A DNA stretch of 64,000 nucleotides from Treponema denticola ATCC 35405. GTDB lineage: Bacteria > Spirochaetota > Spirochaetia > Treponematales > Treponemataceae. The DNA is taken from assembly GCF_000008185.1 (NCBI RefSeq), contig NC_002967.9, forward strand, positions 1,178,001 to 1,242,000, read 5' to 3'. The notes beneath the pieces are model-generated. The model had not been told where the DNA came from. It saw only the letters and a program-made list of their open reading frames with translations, and ran no database searches. Of this stretch, positions 41,392 to 55,188 are shown piece after piece. The position numbers and the translations under genes were made by a program. How positions within the stretch are numbered: the first letter of the stretch is position 1; every line of letters starts with the position of its first letter.

Positions 41392-41552
41392 CGCTCACAC
41401 CGTCAGCTAAGACGGTGTGCCTAGAAAAGCAAAGAAAACACTAGAAAAGTTTTGCAAGTCTTGCATTTTCAATGAAGGCAAGGCTTCTTAAGTTTGGCAG
41501 TTTAAAAGCTGCAAAAAGGGTTAAAAAAAATAAAAAAACTTTTAAAAAGCTC

Positions 41553-41582
41553 TTGACAAAAAGTGAGAAAATACTGTATACT
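41553..41582 (+). promoter_or_regulatory. rrn promoter P2
   Basis: TTGACA, 18 bases, TATACT. Second promoter, about 190 bases downstream of P1, in an A-rich stretch. Confidence 0.8.
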
Positions 41583-41811
41583 CCTTTTTGCTCGCTACAT
41601 AACTTTTACAAGTTTTTAGCGGATGATATTTGAAATTAAGAGGGAAGGGAAAGAACAAAAATAGCCAAAGCGTAAAGCTTTTGGTAAGGAAAGTATCAAA
41701 AACCGGTAAGGGTTAAGCTGATTAGCCTTTACCAAATTCCTTAACAATAATAAGTAAGGGACAAACTAAAATTAGAAATCAACCGCTCTTTAAGGGCGGC
41801 TTGAAATAATA
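41583..41811 (+). other. rrn leader
   Basis: No gene. A boxA-like GCTCTTTAA at 41785-41793 is held in a small hairpin (CCGCTC / GGGCGG). BoxA recruits Nus antitermination factors in other bacteria. The leader also provides the 5' half of the 16S processing stem. Confidence 0.55.
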
Positions 41812-43361
<1,550 letters not shown>

Positions 43362-43483
43362 AGAAAGGGTAGTATAGAAGGTTTTTTAACCTTCTATAAA
43401 AATATACAATGTATATTAGTCTTGAAGTACACAAGACAAATTGATACTTCCTTTTCGTTCTTTCCTGAAACTCTTTTTTTATA

Positions 43484-43557
43484 GGGCCTGTAGCTCAGTC
43501 GGTTAGAGCACTTCTCTGATAAGGAAGGGGTCATTAGTTCAACTCTAATCAGGCCCA
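43484..43557 (+). tRNA. tRNA-Ile (GAT)
   Basis: 74-base cloverleaf in the 16S-23S spacer: acceptor GGGCCTG / CAGGCCC, anticodon loop CTGATAA, T-arm ATTAG / CTAAT. CCA not encoded. Treponemes commonly carry Ile in one rrn operon and Ala in another. Confidence 0.95.
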
Positions 43558-43741
43558 TACCGATTGAAGAATCGGCTCAATAACTTAGTTCTTTTAAAGA
43601 ACTGAGCGAACAGATATTTGACATAACTAGGGAAGGGAATGAAGACGCTGGAATGTTTGAAACATAACAGTGTAAAAGAAAACTAAAAATACAAAACTTC
43701 TTTTTTAAGCGAAAAGAGTAAAGAAAGAAGGGACAATAATA

Positions 43742-46704
<2,963 letters not shown>

Positions 46705-46808
46705 ATTATTGTTTCTTTTTTCTGGTAATATTAACTTTCTTCTTCGTTCTCTTTTTTAGTATACTTAAAACTTGAAATAAAGTTTTAAGTCCTTAATTTG
46801 TTTATTAT

Positions 46809-46923
46809 TGCCAGGTGGCCATAGTGGAGAGGTAATACCCGTTCCCATCCCGAACACGGAAGTCAAGCTCTCTTACGCCGATGATACTGCTGATCAAGTG
46901 GGAAAGTAGGATGCTGCCTGGCT
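46809..46923 (+). rRNA. rrf: 5S ribosomal RNA
   Basis: TGCCAGGTGGCC start and TGCTGCCTGGC end pair; CCCATCCCGAACACGGAAGT is the standard core. Directly followed by seven T, so the end stem can act as terminator. Confidence 0.95.
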
Positions 46924-46940
46924 TTTTTTATTCGTGCGGA

Positions 46941-47046
46941 GGCTTTAATACCCCGATGCTCTGCGTCGTAACAAAGGGTATTAAAGCCGACTGTAACCAC
47001 CTTATGAGAACAACATACCCCGATGCTTCGTGTCGGGGTTGTTGAT
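46941..47046 (+). terminator. Post-rrn stem-loops
   Basis: Two hairpins: GGCTTTAATACCC / GGGTATTAAAGCC (46941-46953 and 46976-46988, loop 22) and CAACATACCCCGA / TCGGGGTTGTTG (47011-47044). Both loops carry CCCCGATGC. Likely backup termination or RNA processing; T-runs are weak. Confidence 0.5.
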
Positions 47047-47049
47047 TCC

Positions 47050-47078
47050 TTGCTTTATTTTTTAAAAAATGATATTAT
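47050..47078 (+). promoter_or_regulatory. Promoter for DUF2339 gene
   Basis: TTGCTT, 17 bases, TATTAT, 35 bases before the coding start. Moderate match. Confidence 0.6.
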
Positions 47079-47112
47079 CTAACTCTTATGTCTTTAAGAC
47101 TGGAGTTAGGTT

Positions 47113-49683
47113 ATGGTATTAGTTCTTGTTATTGTAATTGCTCTTATATTATATATTCTTATATTTCCTATCAAAAATGCTTTTAAAATAAAAAAGCAAG
47201 AAGAAGAAATTATTCGTTTAAAAAGTAAACTTTCGGATTTGGAATTTAAATTTCAGGGTAATTCTAATGTTTCTTCTGAGACTGAGGCTTCTATCCCCGT
47301 CAATGAAAAGGCGGAAGCTGTAAATGCAGAGCCTGAGGCTCAAGTATGGATTAAGGCCGGAGAAGGTTCTAGAAATGAAGATAATACAAATAATTCGTTT
47401 GTTAAGGAATCTGTTAATGATGAGGTAAAAGAAGATTTAAAGCAAGAAGGAATTAAAGAAAAACATGCTGCTCTTTCTCCGTATTTTAAGAAATTATTTT
47501 CAATAGAATCCATTATAAGCAAGCTGGGGATTATCCTTCTTTTGATAGGAGTGGGCTTTATCTTTAAGTTAAGCTATGACAAGGGATATATAACGCAAGA
47601 GGTAGCCTTGATTATAGGCGGTTTGATTGGTGCTGCTCTTTGCTTTTTCGGATTTAGGAGCTCGGCAAAATCGAGGCTTGTGTTAAGTCAGGTTCTATTT
47701 GGGGGAGGTATAGCCGTTTTTTATATTACTGCCTATGCAGCCTATTTAAGGTACGGTATTTTAGGGGATTTTTCCGCCTTTATATTTTTAAGCTTGATTA
47801 CGGCTTTTTCTTACACCCTTTCAATTATGACCACATCTTCATCAATATCAATAATCGGATTGCTTGGTTCCCTTATAATTCCCTTTGCTGTAGATTTAGG
47901 CTTTTTAGGTTTGACAGGCTTCGGGCTCTATGTATTCGCTGTTTCTGCCCTTTCATCGGCGGTTTATTTTTTTAAGCGATGGAGGCTTTTGCAGTTTATC
48001 TCGCTGATTTCATTTTTAGGAGTTTTAACCCGTCTTTTACTCACCACGGCTTTGAATGTCGATGATGCGGTTCTGTTTTTTGGCCTTGTTCTTTTATTGA
48101 TGACCGTTCATACCATTCCGGATCTTTATTTTTATTTAAAAGATGATGAAAAGAAAAGAGATAAAATTCTGTCTCCTGCTTTTGCCGTTTTAAATTTAGG
48201 CTTTTCCTTATTTTTAACATATAAACTTTCGGTTTATAAATTTGTACCTCAAAGCAGTACCTATCTTATTTTTTCATTTTTTTACATAGTTTTAGCCTAT
48301 CTTGCTTTCCGAAAAAAAAGAATGGATAATTTGGGGCTTATCTACCTTGCAGGGACATTGGTTTCGCTTTATGTAACTGTAGTGGACAGGTTTACATACG
48401 ATATTCAGCCCGTCCTTATATTAAGTATGGCCTTTTTAGGATTTTGGCTTTTCCGCAAAAAAGAAGAATTAAAAGTTTTCGTTTTGCTTCACATTCTTTT
48501 TGCTGCAGCTTATATAATGGCGATAATTTCACTTGGACGGGATTTCGAAAGTTTTACGCCGATCTTCTTTTTCCTTCAAGGAGCTTTTTATCTTGTTCCG
48601 ATGGGCTTATCGGTTTTTGTACAAAAAGAAAAATTTAAAAAGGCTTATCAAGGGTTTGTTTTTCAAGCCTATATTTTTATATTTTTGATCTTCAGTTTGT
48701 ATAAACTTGATATAAAGAGGACGGAAATTTTTGCTCAAGGTCTTACGCTCATTCTCATAGCCCTTTATAACCTTATGCATCATAAACTTAAAAAAGGATG
48801 GTTCTATGAGCGGGCTGTAGATGCAGGAATTTTTATTTTATTTTTATTTTCGTTTGCAGATACTTTAAATTGTTTTTTTAAATGGAACCGCTCTTATGTA
48901 TATCTTTTTCTTGGAATTGAAGCGGCTCTAAGTTTTGCAGTTTACGGTCTTTCTCTAATAAAAGAAAAAACTGAAAATGCCCGATTTTTTTACAGGCTTT
49001 GCTTTTTTATTTTAATGTTGAAAATTCTACTCTTCGATTTTTCTATTGCAGCAGATCAATTTAGATACGGAATTTTACTTTCGGGACTTTTTATTTTAGC
49101 TTTGGATAAATTTTATAAAAATAAACTTAATAAAGATAAGGTAAGTTTAAATGTCGGCCGTATATTTTTGATTACCGTTGCATTTTTTTATTACATATTT
49201 GTTTACAGCCATATGCCGCACCGTGATGCAATCCTCATTAAAATTTGGAATATAGATATTCTTTCGGTTGTAATAAATATTTTAAATGCCCTTATATTGA
49301 TTGCTTTTTTTAAGATACTAAAACTGCCTCAAATTCTTTACTTTGCAGTTATCAGTCTTATCTTTGTTTTTTTGAGCTTTGTGGATATTTATCTCCCCGT
49401 AAAAAACGGAGGTATTTTAACCCTTCTTTGGGCTTTTTATTCTATAGCTTCCTTTGTTTATTATTTGCGGAAGGGAAGGGCTAGGATGGTTTATATTTCG
49501 CTTGGGCTGATAATCTTTGTTGCGGCAAAGCTGATTATTATTGACTTAAATACTTTGAATATTTTATCGAAGGTTATTACATCCTTGGTTTTTGGCGTCG
49601 CCCTTCTTTTGCTGAGTTATGCAATTCAGCCCATGTTAAAAAAGTTTGGGAAACCTGAAATTGAAAAAACTGAAGAAAGTTAG
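47113..49683 (+). CDS. DUF2339 polytopic membrane protein (856 aa)
   Basis: One N-terminal helix (VLVIVIALILYILIFPIK), a coiled coil (residues ~27-52, EEEIIRLKSKLSDLEFKFQ), an acidic linker, then from residue ~140 more than twenty transmembrane helices. The entry IESIISKLGIILLLIGVGF followed by FKLSYDKGYITQEVALIIGG is the DUF2339 signature. Function is unknown; such proteins occur singly in many bacteria. GGAGTTAGG precedes ATG. Confidence 0.85.
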   Translation: MVLVLVIVIALILYILIFPIKNAFKIKKQEEEIIRLKSKLSDLEFKFQGNSNVSSETEASIPVNEKAEAVNAEPEAQVWIKAGEGSRNEDNTNNSFVKESVNDEVKEDLKQEGIKEKHAALSPYFKKLFSIESIISKLGIILLLIGVGFIFKLSYDKGYITQEVALIIGGLIGAALCFFGFRSSAKSRLVLSQVLFGGGIAVFYITAYAAYLRYGILGDFSAFIFLSLITAFSYTLSIMTTSSSISIIGLLGSLIIPFAVDLGFLGLTGFGLYVFAVSALSSAVYFFKRWRLLQFISLISFLGVLTRLLLTTALNVDDAVLFFGLVLLLMTVHTIPDLYFYLKDDEKKRDKILSPAFAVLNLGFSLFLTYKLSVYKFVPQSSTYLIFSFFYIVLAYLAFRKKRMDNLGLIYLAGTLVSLYVTVVDRFTYDIQPVLILSMAFLGFWLFRKKEELKVFVLLHILFAAAYIMAIISLGRDFESFTPIFFFLQGAFYLVPMGLSVFVQKEKFKKAYQGFVFQAYIFIFLIFSLYKLDIKRTEIFAQGLTLILIALYNLMHHKLKKGWFYERAVDAGIFILFLFSFADTLNCFFKWNRSYVYLFLGIEAALSFAVYGLSLIKEKTENARFFYRLCFFILMLKILLFDFSIAADQFRYGILLSGLFILALDKFYKNKLNKDKVSLNVGRIFLITVAFFYYIFVYSHMPHRDAILIKIWNIDILSVVINILNALILIAFFKILKLPQILYFAVISLIFVFLSFVDIYLPVKNGGILTLLWAFYSIASFVYYLRKGRARMVYISLGLIIFVAAKLIIIDLNTLNILSKVITSLVFGVALLLLSYAIQPMLKKFGKPEIEKTEES

Positions 49684-49715
49684 AGAGCCTTTAAAAAAAA
49701 TTTAAAAGGCTCTCT
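49682..49715. terminator. Convergent stem-loop
   Basis: AGAGAGCCTTT (49682-49692) and AAAGGCTCTCT (49705-49715) with an A/T loop. Serves DUF2339 (plus) and the prolyl oligopeptidase (minus), although neither side has a strong T-tract. Confidence 0.6.
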
Positions 49716-49723
49716 TGATCGGT

Positions 49724-51781
49724 TTAGATTATATGACCGGTTTGCTTAAAGATAAAGGCGTAGATATCCGCCGTTTCTTCTATTATCTTTGCAGTGGGTT
49801 TGCCGGCTCCGTGGCCCGCTTTTTCGGTTATACGGATGAGGATAGGGTTTTCTCCCTTGTAAGTATCGTGCAAGGCTTGAGCATACTTAAAGGAGTGTGC
49901 AGGAACAACCCTGTCATCATGGTCTCCCGTACATACCATAATGGAAGGATAATTGACTCCTTCTTTTACGTTATGGAGGGGCGAGTAAGCATAAAGATAT
50001 TCAAACATCTCCTTACTGTCCTCGCTGCTTCCGTATTCATCGACCCAAGCCCAGCCTATGGTAAAATGCTGGTAGCGGAGCATGTCCAAGACTCCAACCT
50101 GAGGGATTGCAACGGCAAAAAGATCGGGGCGTTGGTTTGTTACGGCTCCTATTAAAAGGCCTCCGTTTGAGCCTCCTTGAATTGCAAGTTTTTTGCTTGA
50201 AGTATATTTGTGTTCTATCAAATATTCTCCGGCTGCAATAAAATCGTCGAAGACGTTTTGTTTTTTCATCTTTTTTCCTGCCGAGTGCCATGCTTCTCCG
50301 TATTCAAGGCCGCCGCGTAAATTTACGCAGGCAAAGATGCCTCCTTTTTCCAAAAAGGCCATTCTGGCTGCAGAAAAGGCAGGTGGAAGAGAAATAGCAA
50401 AGCCTCCGTACCCATACATAATCGTAGGGTTACTTCCATCGAGTTTAATATCTTTTTTTGAAACAATGTGCATAGGAATTTTTGTTCCGTCCTTGCTCTT
50501 AAAAAAGACCTGTTCGCATTTAAAATCTCCTGTGTTGATTGGAATGGCAGGAACAAAAAAGTCGGTTAAACTGTTTGTTTTTATATCATAGCGTATGATT
50601 TTGTTGGGAGTTGTATAAGAGGTAAAATTGAAAAATAAAGAGTCTTCATTTTTTCGTGTTCCTGAAAAAGAAATACTTCCATTTGCAGGCAGATTTATTT
50701 TTGTGCTATTTTTTCCGTCAAGGCCGCAGATAAAGGCCTCATCCTGAACATCCCTCAAGTAAACCGTAAGAAGTTTTCCTCCGCAAAGGGCCGCGCTTGA
50801 TAAAAGGCAGTCTTTTTGAGGGATTACTTCATCGATGGACTTTTCACTTATATTGTTTAAAGATGTCTTTACAACTCGGTAAAATGGAGCTTGTTTATTT
50901 GTTAATAAATATAAAAAGCCGTTTTCGGTTTCAAGGGGCCAGACACTGTCATTAAAATGAGTGTTGTATTGTTTAAAGCAGTGTGAACATTTCGGAAGAC
51001 CTTCGCTTAGATCCGCAACAAAGAGCATATTGCCCTCACTTCCTACTTCAAAAGCGGTAAGAAGGAGGGTTTTCTCGTCTTCAGTTGTACTTGCAGAAAA
51101 AGAGCGCAGGGGATGATCCTTGTCCTCAAAAATGAGAAGGTCATCGCTTTCTTTTGTTCCAAGTTTATGGTATTTTAACTTTTGGAATTCGTTTTTTTCG
51201 GTTAAAGATTTTCCTTTATCGGGAGTATCGTATGAGCTGTAAAAAAAACCGTCCTTATACCATGCAATATTGGAAAATTTTACCCAGTGGATGTGTTCTC
51301 CCGTATCGGCTTTTTTTTCGGCATCAAAGACAAAGATTTCTTCCCAGTCGGAGCCGCTTCCCGATACGGAGTAGGCCATGTATTTTCCATCCTTGGAAAA
51401 GGCAAGATTTTTTAAGGCCGTAGTTCCGTCCGCGCTTAGCTTATTCGGATCAAAAAAGACTTCAGGAGAGCTTTCCGCCTTTATGTTTCCGCTTTGGCGG
51501 CACATAATGCTTTGATTTTGTAAGCCTTCCGTTCTAAAAAAATAATAGAAATTTCCTGCCTTAAAAAGACCTGAACGTTTTTCATAATCCCAAATTTCTT
51601 CAAGCCGTTTTTTTAGCTCTCCTCTGAAAGAGATTTTGGATAAAAAATCTTCGGTTTTTTTATTTTCTTCTTTAACCCAAGCTATGACTTCGGGTGCATT
51701 ATCGTCTTCAAGCCATCGGTACGGATCAGGCACGATGGTTCCAAAATAATTGTCGGAAACATCCGATTTTTTATATTGCAT
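49724..51781 (-). CDS. Prolyl oligopeptidase, S9A family (685 aa)
   Basis: An N-terminal beta-propeller (residues ~70-400) and a C-terminal alpha/beta hydrolase. Catalytic triad: Ser in IQGGSNGGLLIGAV (about 537), Asp in GDHDDRVVP (about 623) and His in EKAGHGAGKP (about 657). The N-terminus DPYRWLEDDNAPEVIAWVKE is the classic POP start. No signal peptide, so cytoplasmic or released by a non-classical path. Cleaves short Pro-containing peptides; treponemes live on peptides, so a nutritional role is likely. Confidence 0.95.
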   Translation of the reverse strand: MQYKKSDVSDNYFGTIVPDPYRWLEDDNAPEVIAWVKEENKKTEDFLSKISFRGELKKRLEEIWDYEKRSGLFKAGNFYYFFRTEGLQNQSIMCRQSGNIKAESSPEVFFDPNKLSADGTTALKNLAFSKDGKYMAYSVSGSGSDWEEIFVFDAEKKADTGEHIHWVKFSNIAWYKDGFFYSSYDTPDKGKSLTEKNEFQKLKYHKLGTKESDDLLIFEDKDHPLRSFSASTTEDEKTLLLTAFEVGSEGNMLFVADLSEGLPKCSHCFKQYNTHFNDSVWPLETENGFLYLLTNKQAPFYRVVKTSLNNISEKSIDEVIPQKDCLLSSAALCGGKLLTVYLRDVQDEAFICGLDGKNSTKINLPANGSISFSGTRKNEDSLFFNFTSYTTPNKIIRYDIKTNSLTDFFVPAIPINTGDFKCEQVFFKSKDGTKIPMHIVSKKDIKLDGSNPTIMYGYGGFAISLPPAFSAARMAFLEKGGIFACVNLRGGLEYGEAWHSAGKKMKKQNVFDDFIAAGEYLIEHKYTSSKKLAIQGGSNGGLLIGAVTNQRPDLFAVAIPQVGVLDMLRYQHFTIGWAWVDEYGSSEDSKEMFEYLYAYSPLHNVKEGVNYPSIMVCTGDHDDRVVPAHSFKYAQALHDTYKGENPILIRITEKAGHGAGKPTAKIIEETADIYAFIFKQTGHII

Positions 51782-52020
51782 AATCTTCTCCTATAAAAAC
51801 TTTTTGCAAGGATTATCAGAGCCTTGCGGCTATGTTCTGCAAGGAACTTTTTCATCGTATCCGCTAAAGCGGATAGCGAATCAAATCTTGAAAAAAGTTT
51901 TTTCAAGCGGTTTGTTTACAAACCGCATATAATATATAGAAGAAACTATGTTTTTTTTCAAGTAGTTTAAAAAAAATAGTAAAAAAAACAAAAAAAATAC
52001 ACTTTTCCGATATAAACCGC
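51782..52020. other. Intergenic palindrome cluster before mraZ
   Basis: No gene. Three successive hairpins: TATCCGC / GCGGATA (51858-51875), CTTGAAAAAA / TTTTTTCAAG (51887-51907) and GCGGTTTG / CAAACCGC (51907-51926). A GCAAGG / CCTTGC pair (51806-51827) precedes them. They may be repetitive extragenic elements or transcription barriers between the diverging POP and mraZ units. The remaining part is A/T-rich. Confidence 0.55.
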
Positions 52021-52048
52021 TTGACATTCTAATTTTTTGTGATAAAAT
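52021..52048 (+). promoter_or_regulatory. mraZ promoter
   Basis: TTGACA, 16 bases, TAAAAT. Drives the division cluster. Confidence 0.85.
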
Positions 52049-52082
52049 GGGTTTAAGTGGGAGAAAGTAGTAAAAAGTGGGT
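52048..52082 (+). promoter_or_regulatory. MraZ-type operator
   Basis: Four pentamers at exact 10-base steps: TGGGT (52048), TGGGA (52058), TAGTA (52068), TGGGT (52078). MraZ binds TGGGN repeats with five-base spacers in E. coli. The array begins at the last base of the -10 box and covers the start site, so it should mediate autorepression. Confidence 0.75.
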
Positions 52083-52091
52083 AATTTTGCA

Positions 52092-52526
52092 ATGACCGGA
52101 GAATATAAGAATACTCTTGACGAAAAAGGAAGAATTATGTTTCCGGCTAAAATTCGTGCAGAATTACCCGATTCAAATTTGGTTATTACAAGAGGTGTAG
52201 GTAACTGTCTTTGGATTTTTACTGCGGATAAATGGAAAAAGTTTTCGGATGAGATTATGAAGAAAACTTCCCTATTTAAAGCTCAATCCTTGTTGGTTAT
52301 GAGGCGCTTAATTGCTCCGGCACAAGAAATTGAAGTTGATAAAAACGGCCGTATATCTATTCCCCAGAGCCTCCGCGAGTGTGCAGGGCTCGAAAAAGAC
52401 TGCATTATTTTAGGTCTCGGTAAATGCTTTGAATTGTGGGACCTAAAGCAATATGAAAAATATTTAAAGGAGAGTGAGCCGGATTTTTCTGAAGCTGCCG
52501 AAGCTTTGGGTGAAATAGGTTTTTAG
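52092..52526 (+). CDS. mraZ: MraZ transcriptional regulator (144 aa)
   Basis: MTGEYKNTLDEKGRIMFPAK and the second-copy AQEIEVDKNGRISIPQSLRE are the two AbrB-like halves of MraZ. Length is standard. The ATG at 52092 fits the family start; a GTG at 52077 adds five residues but lies inside the operator array and is less likely. Represses its own operon by binding TGGGN repeats as a ring. Confidence 0.92.
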   Translation: MTGEYKNTLDEKGRIMFPAKIRAELPDSNLVITRGVGNCLWIFTADKWKKFSDEIMKKTSLFKAQSLLVMRRLIAPAQEIEVDKNGRISIPQSLRECAGLEKDCIILGLGKCFELWDLKQYEKYLKESEPDFSEAAEALGEIGF

Positions 52527-52531
52527 GTCTT

Positions 52532-53479
52532 ATGCAGCCAGTCCATACATCGGTCTTGCTTGAGGAATGTCTCGAATTCTTAAAACCCGATGCTTCCGAT
52601 AATCTTTTTGTAGACGGAACATTGGGAGAAGGCGGACATACTGAAGCTTTTTTAAAAAGATATCCTCAACTGAATGCGATAGGCGTTGATGCCGATGTTT
52701 CTATTCAAGAACGGGCAAAAGAAAGGTTAAAACCCTTCGGTGAACGCATCCGGTTTCACTTAGGCTGGTCCGATGAGTTTTTTAAAAATTACCCGAAAGA
52801 CTTTGCTCCTCCGAATTTAATTCTTTTGGATTTAGGAATATCCATGTTTCACTATGTAAAATCGGGGAGGGGATTTTCTTTTTCTTCTGACGAACCCTTG
52901 GATATGCGGCTTAATCCTGAGCTTAGGCTGAGTGCCGCCGATATTGTCAATTCTTATAATGAAAAAGATTTGGCGGATTTAATTTTTAATTACGGTGAAG
53001 AGCGTTACTCAAGAAAGATAGCTTCCCGTATAGTTGAACAAAGAGCTGCGGCGGCTTTTAGTAATGCAAAAGAATTGGCTGATTGTATTTACAAGGCTGT
53101 CCCTCAAAATTACAGGCATGGAAAAATTCATCCTGCAACAAAAACTTTTCAAGCTCTTAGAATTGCAGTGAATGGAGAGCTTGATAGACTACCTCGTCTT
53201 TTGGAAGCGGCTTTTTCGGTTTTGGCTCCTAACGGACGGCTTGGGCTTATTACTTTTCATTCTCTTGAGGATAGAATTGTAAAGTTCTATTTTAAAGAAT
53301 TAGGGAAAAGCTGTACCTGTCCCGAAAATATGCCGATATGTAAGTGCGGGGGTAGGCCTAGGGCTGAAGTTTTAACAAAAAAAGCCGTTAAGGCTTCGGA
53401 TGAAGAAATAAGGCTTAATCCTCCGTCGAGGAGTGCACGCCTTAGGGTTGTGCGTAAAATTGATTATCGGGAGAGTTAA
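52532..53479 (+). CDS. rsmH: 16S rRNA (cytosine-N4) methyltransferase RsmH (315 aa)
   Basis: Motif I FVDGTLGEGGHTEAFLKRYP, ILLDLGISMFHYVKSGRGFS, MRLNP and HPATKTFQALRIAVNGELDR are all RsmH hallmarks. A Cys cluster CTCPENMPICKCGG is at the C-terminus. Methylates C1402 of 16S rRNA. Five bases after mraZ. Confidence 0.97.
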   Translation: MQPVHTSVLLEECLEFLKPDASDNLFVDGTLGEGGHTEAFLKRYPQLNAIGVDADVSIQERAKERLKPFGERIRFHLGWSDEFFKNYPKDFAPPNLILLDLGISMFHYVKSGRGFSFSSDEPLDMRLNPELRLSAADIVNSYNEKDLADLIFNYGEERYSRKIASRIVEQRAAAAFSNAKELADCIYKAVPQNYRHGKIHPATKTFQALRIAVNGELDRLPRLLEAAFSVLAPNGRLGLITFHSLEDRIVKFYFKELGKSCTCPENMPICKCGGRPRAEVLTKKAVKASDEEIRLNPPSRSARLRVVRKIDYRES

Positions 53480-53480
53480 A

Positions 53481-53765
53481 ATGAAAAAAATACTTGCTGT
53501 GCTTTTCACATTGTTTATTCCTCTTTTTTTGTTTGCAGTGGTTTTGCAGTCTTCGCGTTATACAAGTGTTGAAAGGGATTTGGCTGATTATAATAAAGAA
53601 CAGTCTAAAATTATTGATGAAAATAAAAAGAAAATTTCCGGTATTTCTATTTTATCGAAGCCTGAGCGTATCGAAAGAATTGCCGTTGAAGAATTAAAAA
53701 TGAGAAAAGCTTTGTCGGCCGAGATTTTGAGGGTTTCAATTTCAAAGGAGAATAAGGATGGTTAG
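53481..53765 (+). CDS. ftsL: Cell division protein FtsL-like (94 aa)
   Basis: One membrane helix (KKILAVLFTLFIPLFLFAVV) then a coiled coil (SVERDLADYNKEQSKIIDEN). Position between rsmH and murF is that of ftsL. GGGAGAG precedes ATG 53481; a longer frame starting inside rsmH is not supported. Forms a complex with FtsB and FtsQ. Sequence conservation is low, so identity rests on position and layout. Confidence 0.75.
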   Translation: MKKILAVLFTLFIPLFLFAVVLQSSRYTSVERDLADYNKEQSKIIDENKKKISGISILSKPERIERIAVEELKMRKALSAEILRVSISKENKDG

Positions 53766-55188
53766 AGAAAACTTAAGCAATAATTTAGACTATTCTCTTA
53801 TGAATCTTGATGAATTGCTTACAAGTACCGGTGCATGGCTTGTTTATGAATCTAATTCCTCTAAAGCGTTTTCTTCTGTAGTCATGGACAGCCGTAATGT
53901 AAAAAATAATTCTCTCTTTATTCCTTTACGAGGTGAAAATCAGGACGGGCATGTTTACATAGAGCCTGCTTTAAAGAATGGAGCTAAATTTTTTGTTGTT
54001 GACTTTGATTATCTTGATGAAAATGAAACTGCATTATTGTCATTGTGCAAAAACTATGATGCTTCATGTGTTGCCGTAAAAAATAATTTAAAAGCCTTAC
54101 AGGATGCTGCAAGATATTATTTGTCGAAATTTCCCAATCTTTATAAAATAGGTATTACGGGGTCAAGCGGTAAAACAACTACAAAAGAAATTTTGGCTTC
54201 TATATATTCTAAAAAATATAATACCGTATCGACAAAGGGTAATTTAAATTCCGAAACAGGTTTACCTCTTTCCGTTTTTGAAGTACGGCCCGAACATGAA
54301 GCCGGAATATTTGAGCTTGGCATGAACCGTAAGGGGGAGATAGCCGAAATAGCAAGCGTTCTTTTACCAAACGCCGCTATAATTACAAACATAGGAACTG
54401 CCCATATCGGTATTCTCGGCACAAAGCAGGCAATTGCTGAGGAAAAAAAAGAAATTTTTTCTTTTTTTAAAGATGACTCTTTAGGCTTTATTCCTGAATG
54501 TGAATTTACGGATTTCTTAAAAGATATTCCTCATGGTTCTGTTTTTACGGTTTCAGATAATGATTCTTCATTGGTGCAAAAGGTTGAAGATGCCGGTGTA
54601 TTGGGTTCTAAAATTTTTTATAAAGGAGAAGAAATTTTATTCCCATTACCCGGAGTGTATAATGTAAAAAATGCTCTTTTATGTATAGCCTTGGCGGAAA
54701 AAAAAGGTTTTTCGGCTAAGGAAATTAAATCGGGTTTAGAAGCCGTGCGGCCTCTGTTTGGTAGATCGCAGGTCTTGCACGGCTTTGTAACCTATTTTTT
54801 GGATTGCTATAATGCAAATCCCGACTCGATGAAAAGTGCAATAGAGTTTTGTGATTCTATAAATACCGAATGTGCAAAACATTATGTTTTGGCATCTATG
54901 CTTGAGCTGGGGGCTGAATCCGACTATGAGCATAAAAAAATAATTGAAGATGCATTAAAATCAAATGCCGATAATTTATACTTTTTTGGAGATGATATTT
55001 GTTCCGCTTTTGAAGGTATGAACGTTTCTTCTTCAAAAAAAATATATAAGTTTAAAACAAATCAATTCGATGCATTAAAAGAACAGCTTAAAGAAAATTT
55101 GTCTAAAGATGATTTTGTTTTATTAAAAGGTTCAAGATCAATGGAACTTGAAAGATTGGAATCCGTTTTAAAAGAAGGGGAGATTTAA
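53758..55188 (+). CDS. murF: UDP-MurNAc-tripeptide--D-Ala-D-Ala ligase MurF (476 aa)
   Basis: ATP loop GITGSSGKTTTKEILASIY (about 132-150), NLNSETGLPLSVF, ELGMNRKGEIAEIASVLLPN and the late DCYNANPDSMKSAIEF are MurF motifs. Cytoplasmic peptidoglycan precursor ligase adding D-Ala-D-Ala. Overlaps ftsL by 8 bases. Confidence 0.95.
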   Translation: MVRENLSNNLDYSLMNLDELLTSTGAWLVYESNSSKAFSSVVMDSRNVKNNSLFIPLRGENQDGHVYIEPALKNGAKFFVVDFDYLDENETALLSLCKNYDASCVAVKNNLKALQDAARYYLSKFPNLYKIGITGSSGKTTTKEILASIYSKKYNTVSTKGNLNSETGLPLSVFEVRPEHEAGIFELGMNRKGEIAEIASVLLPNAAIITNIGTAHIGILGTKQAIAEEKKEIFSFFKDDSLGFIPECEFTDFLKDIPHGSVFTVSDNDSSLVQKVEDAGVLGSKIFYKGEEILFPLPGVYNVKNALLCIALAEKKGFSAKEIKSGLEAVRPLFGRSQVLHGFVTYFLDCYNANPDSMKSAIEFCDSINTECAKHYVLASMLELGAESDYEHKKIIEDALKSNADNLYFFGDDICSAFEGMNVSSSKKIYKFKTNQFDALKEQLKENLSKDDFVLLKGSRSMELERLESVLKEGEI

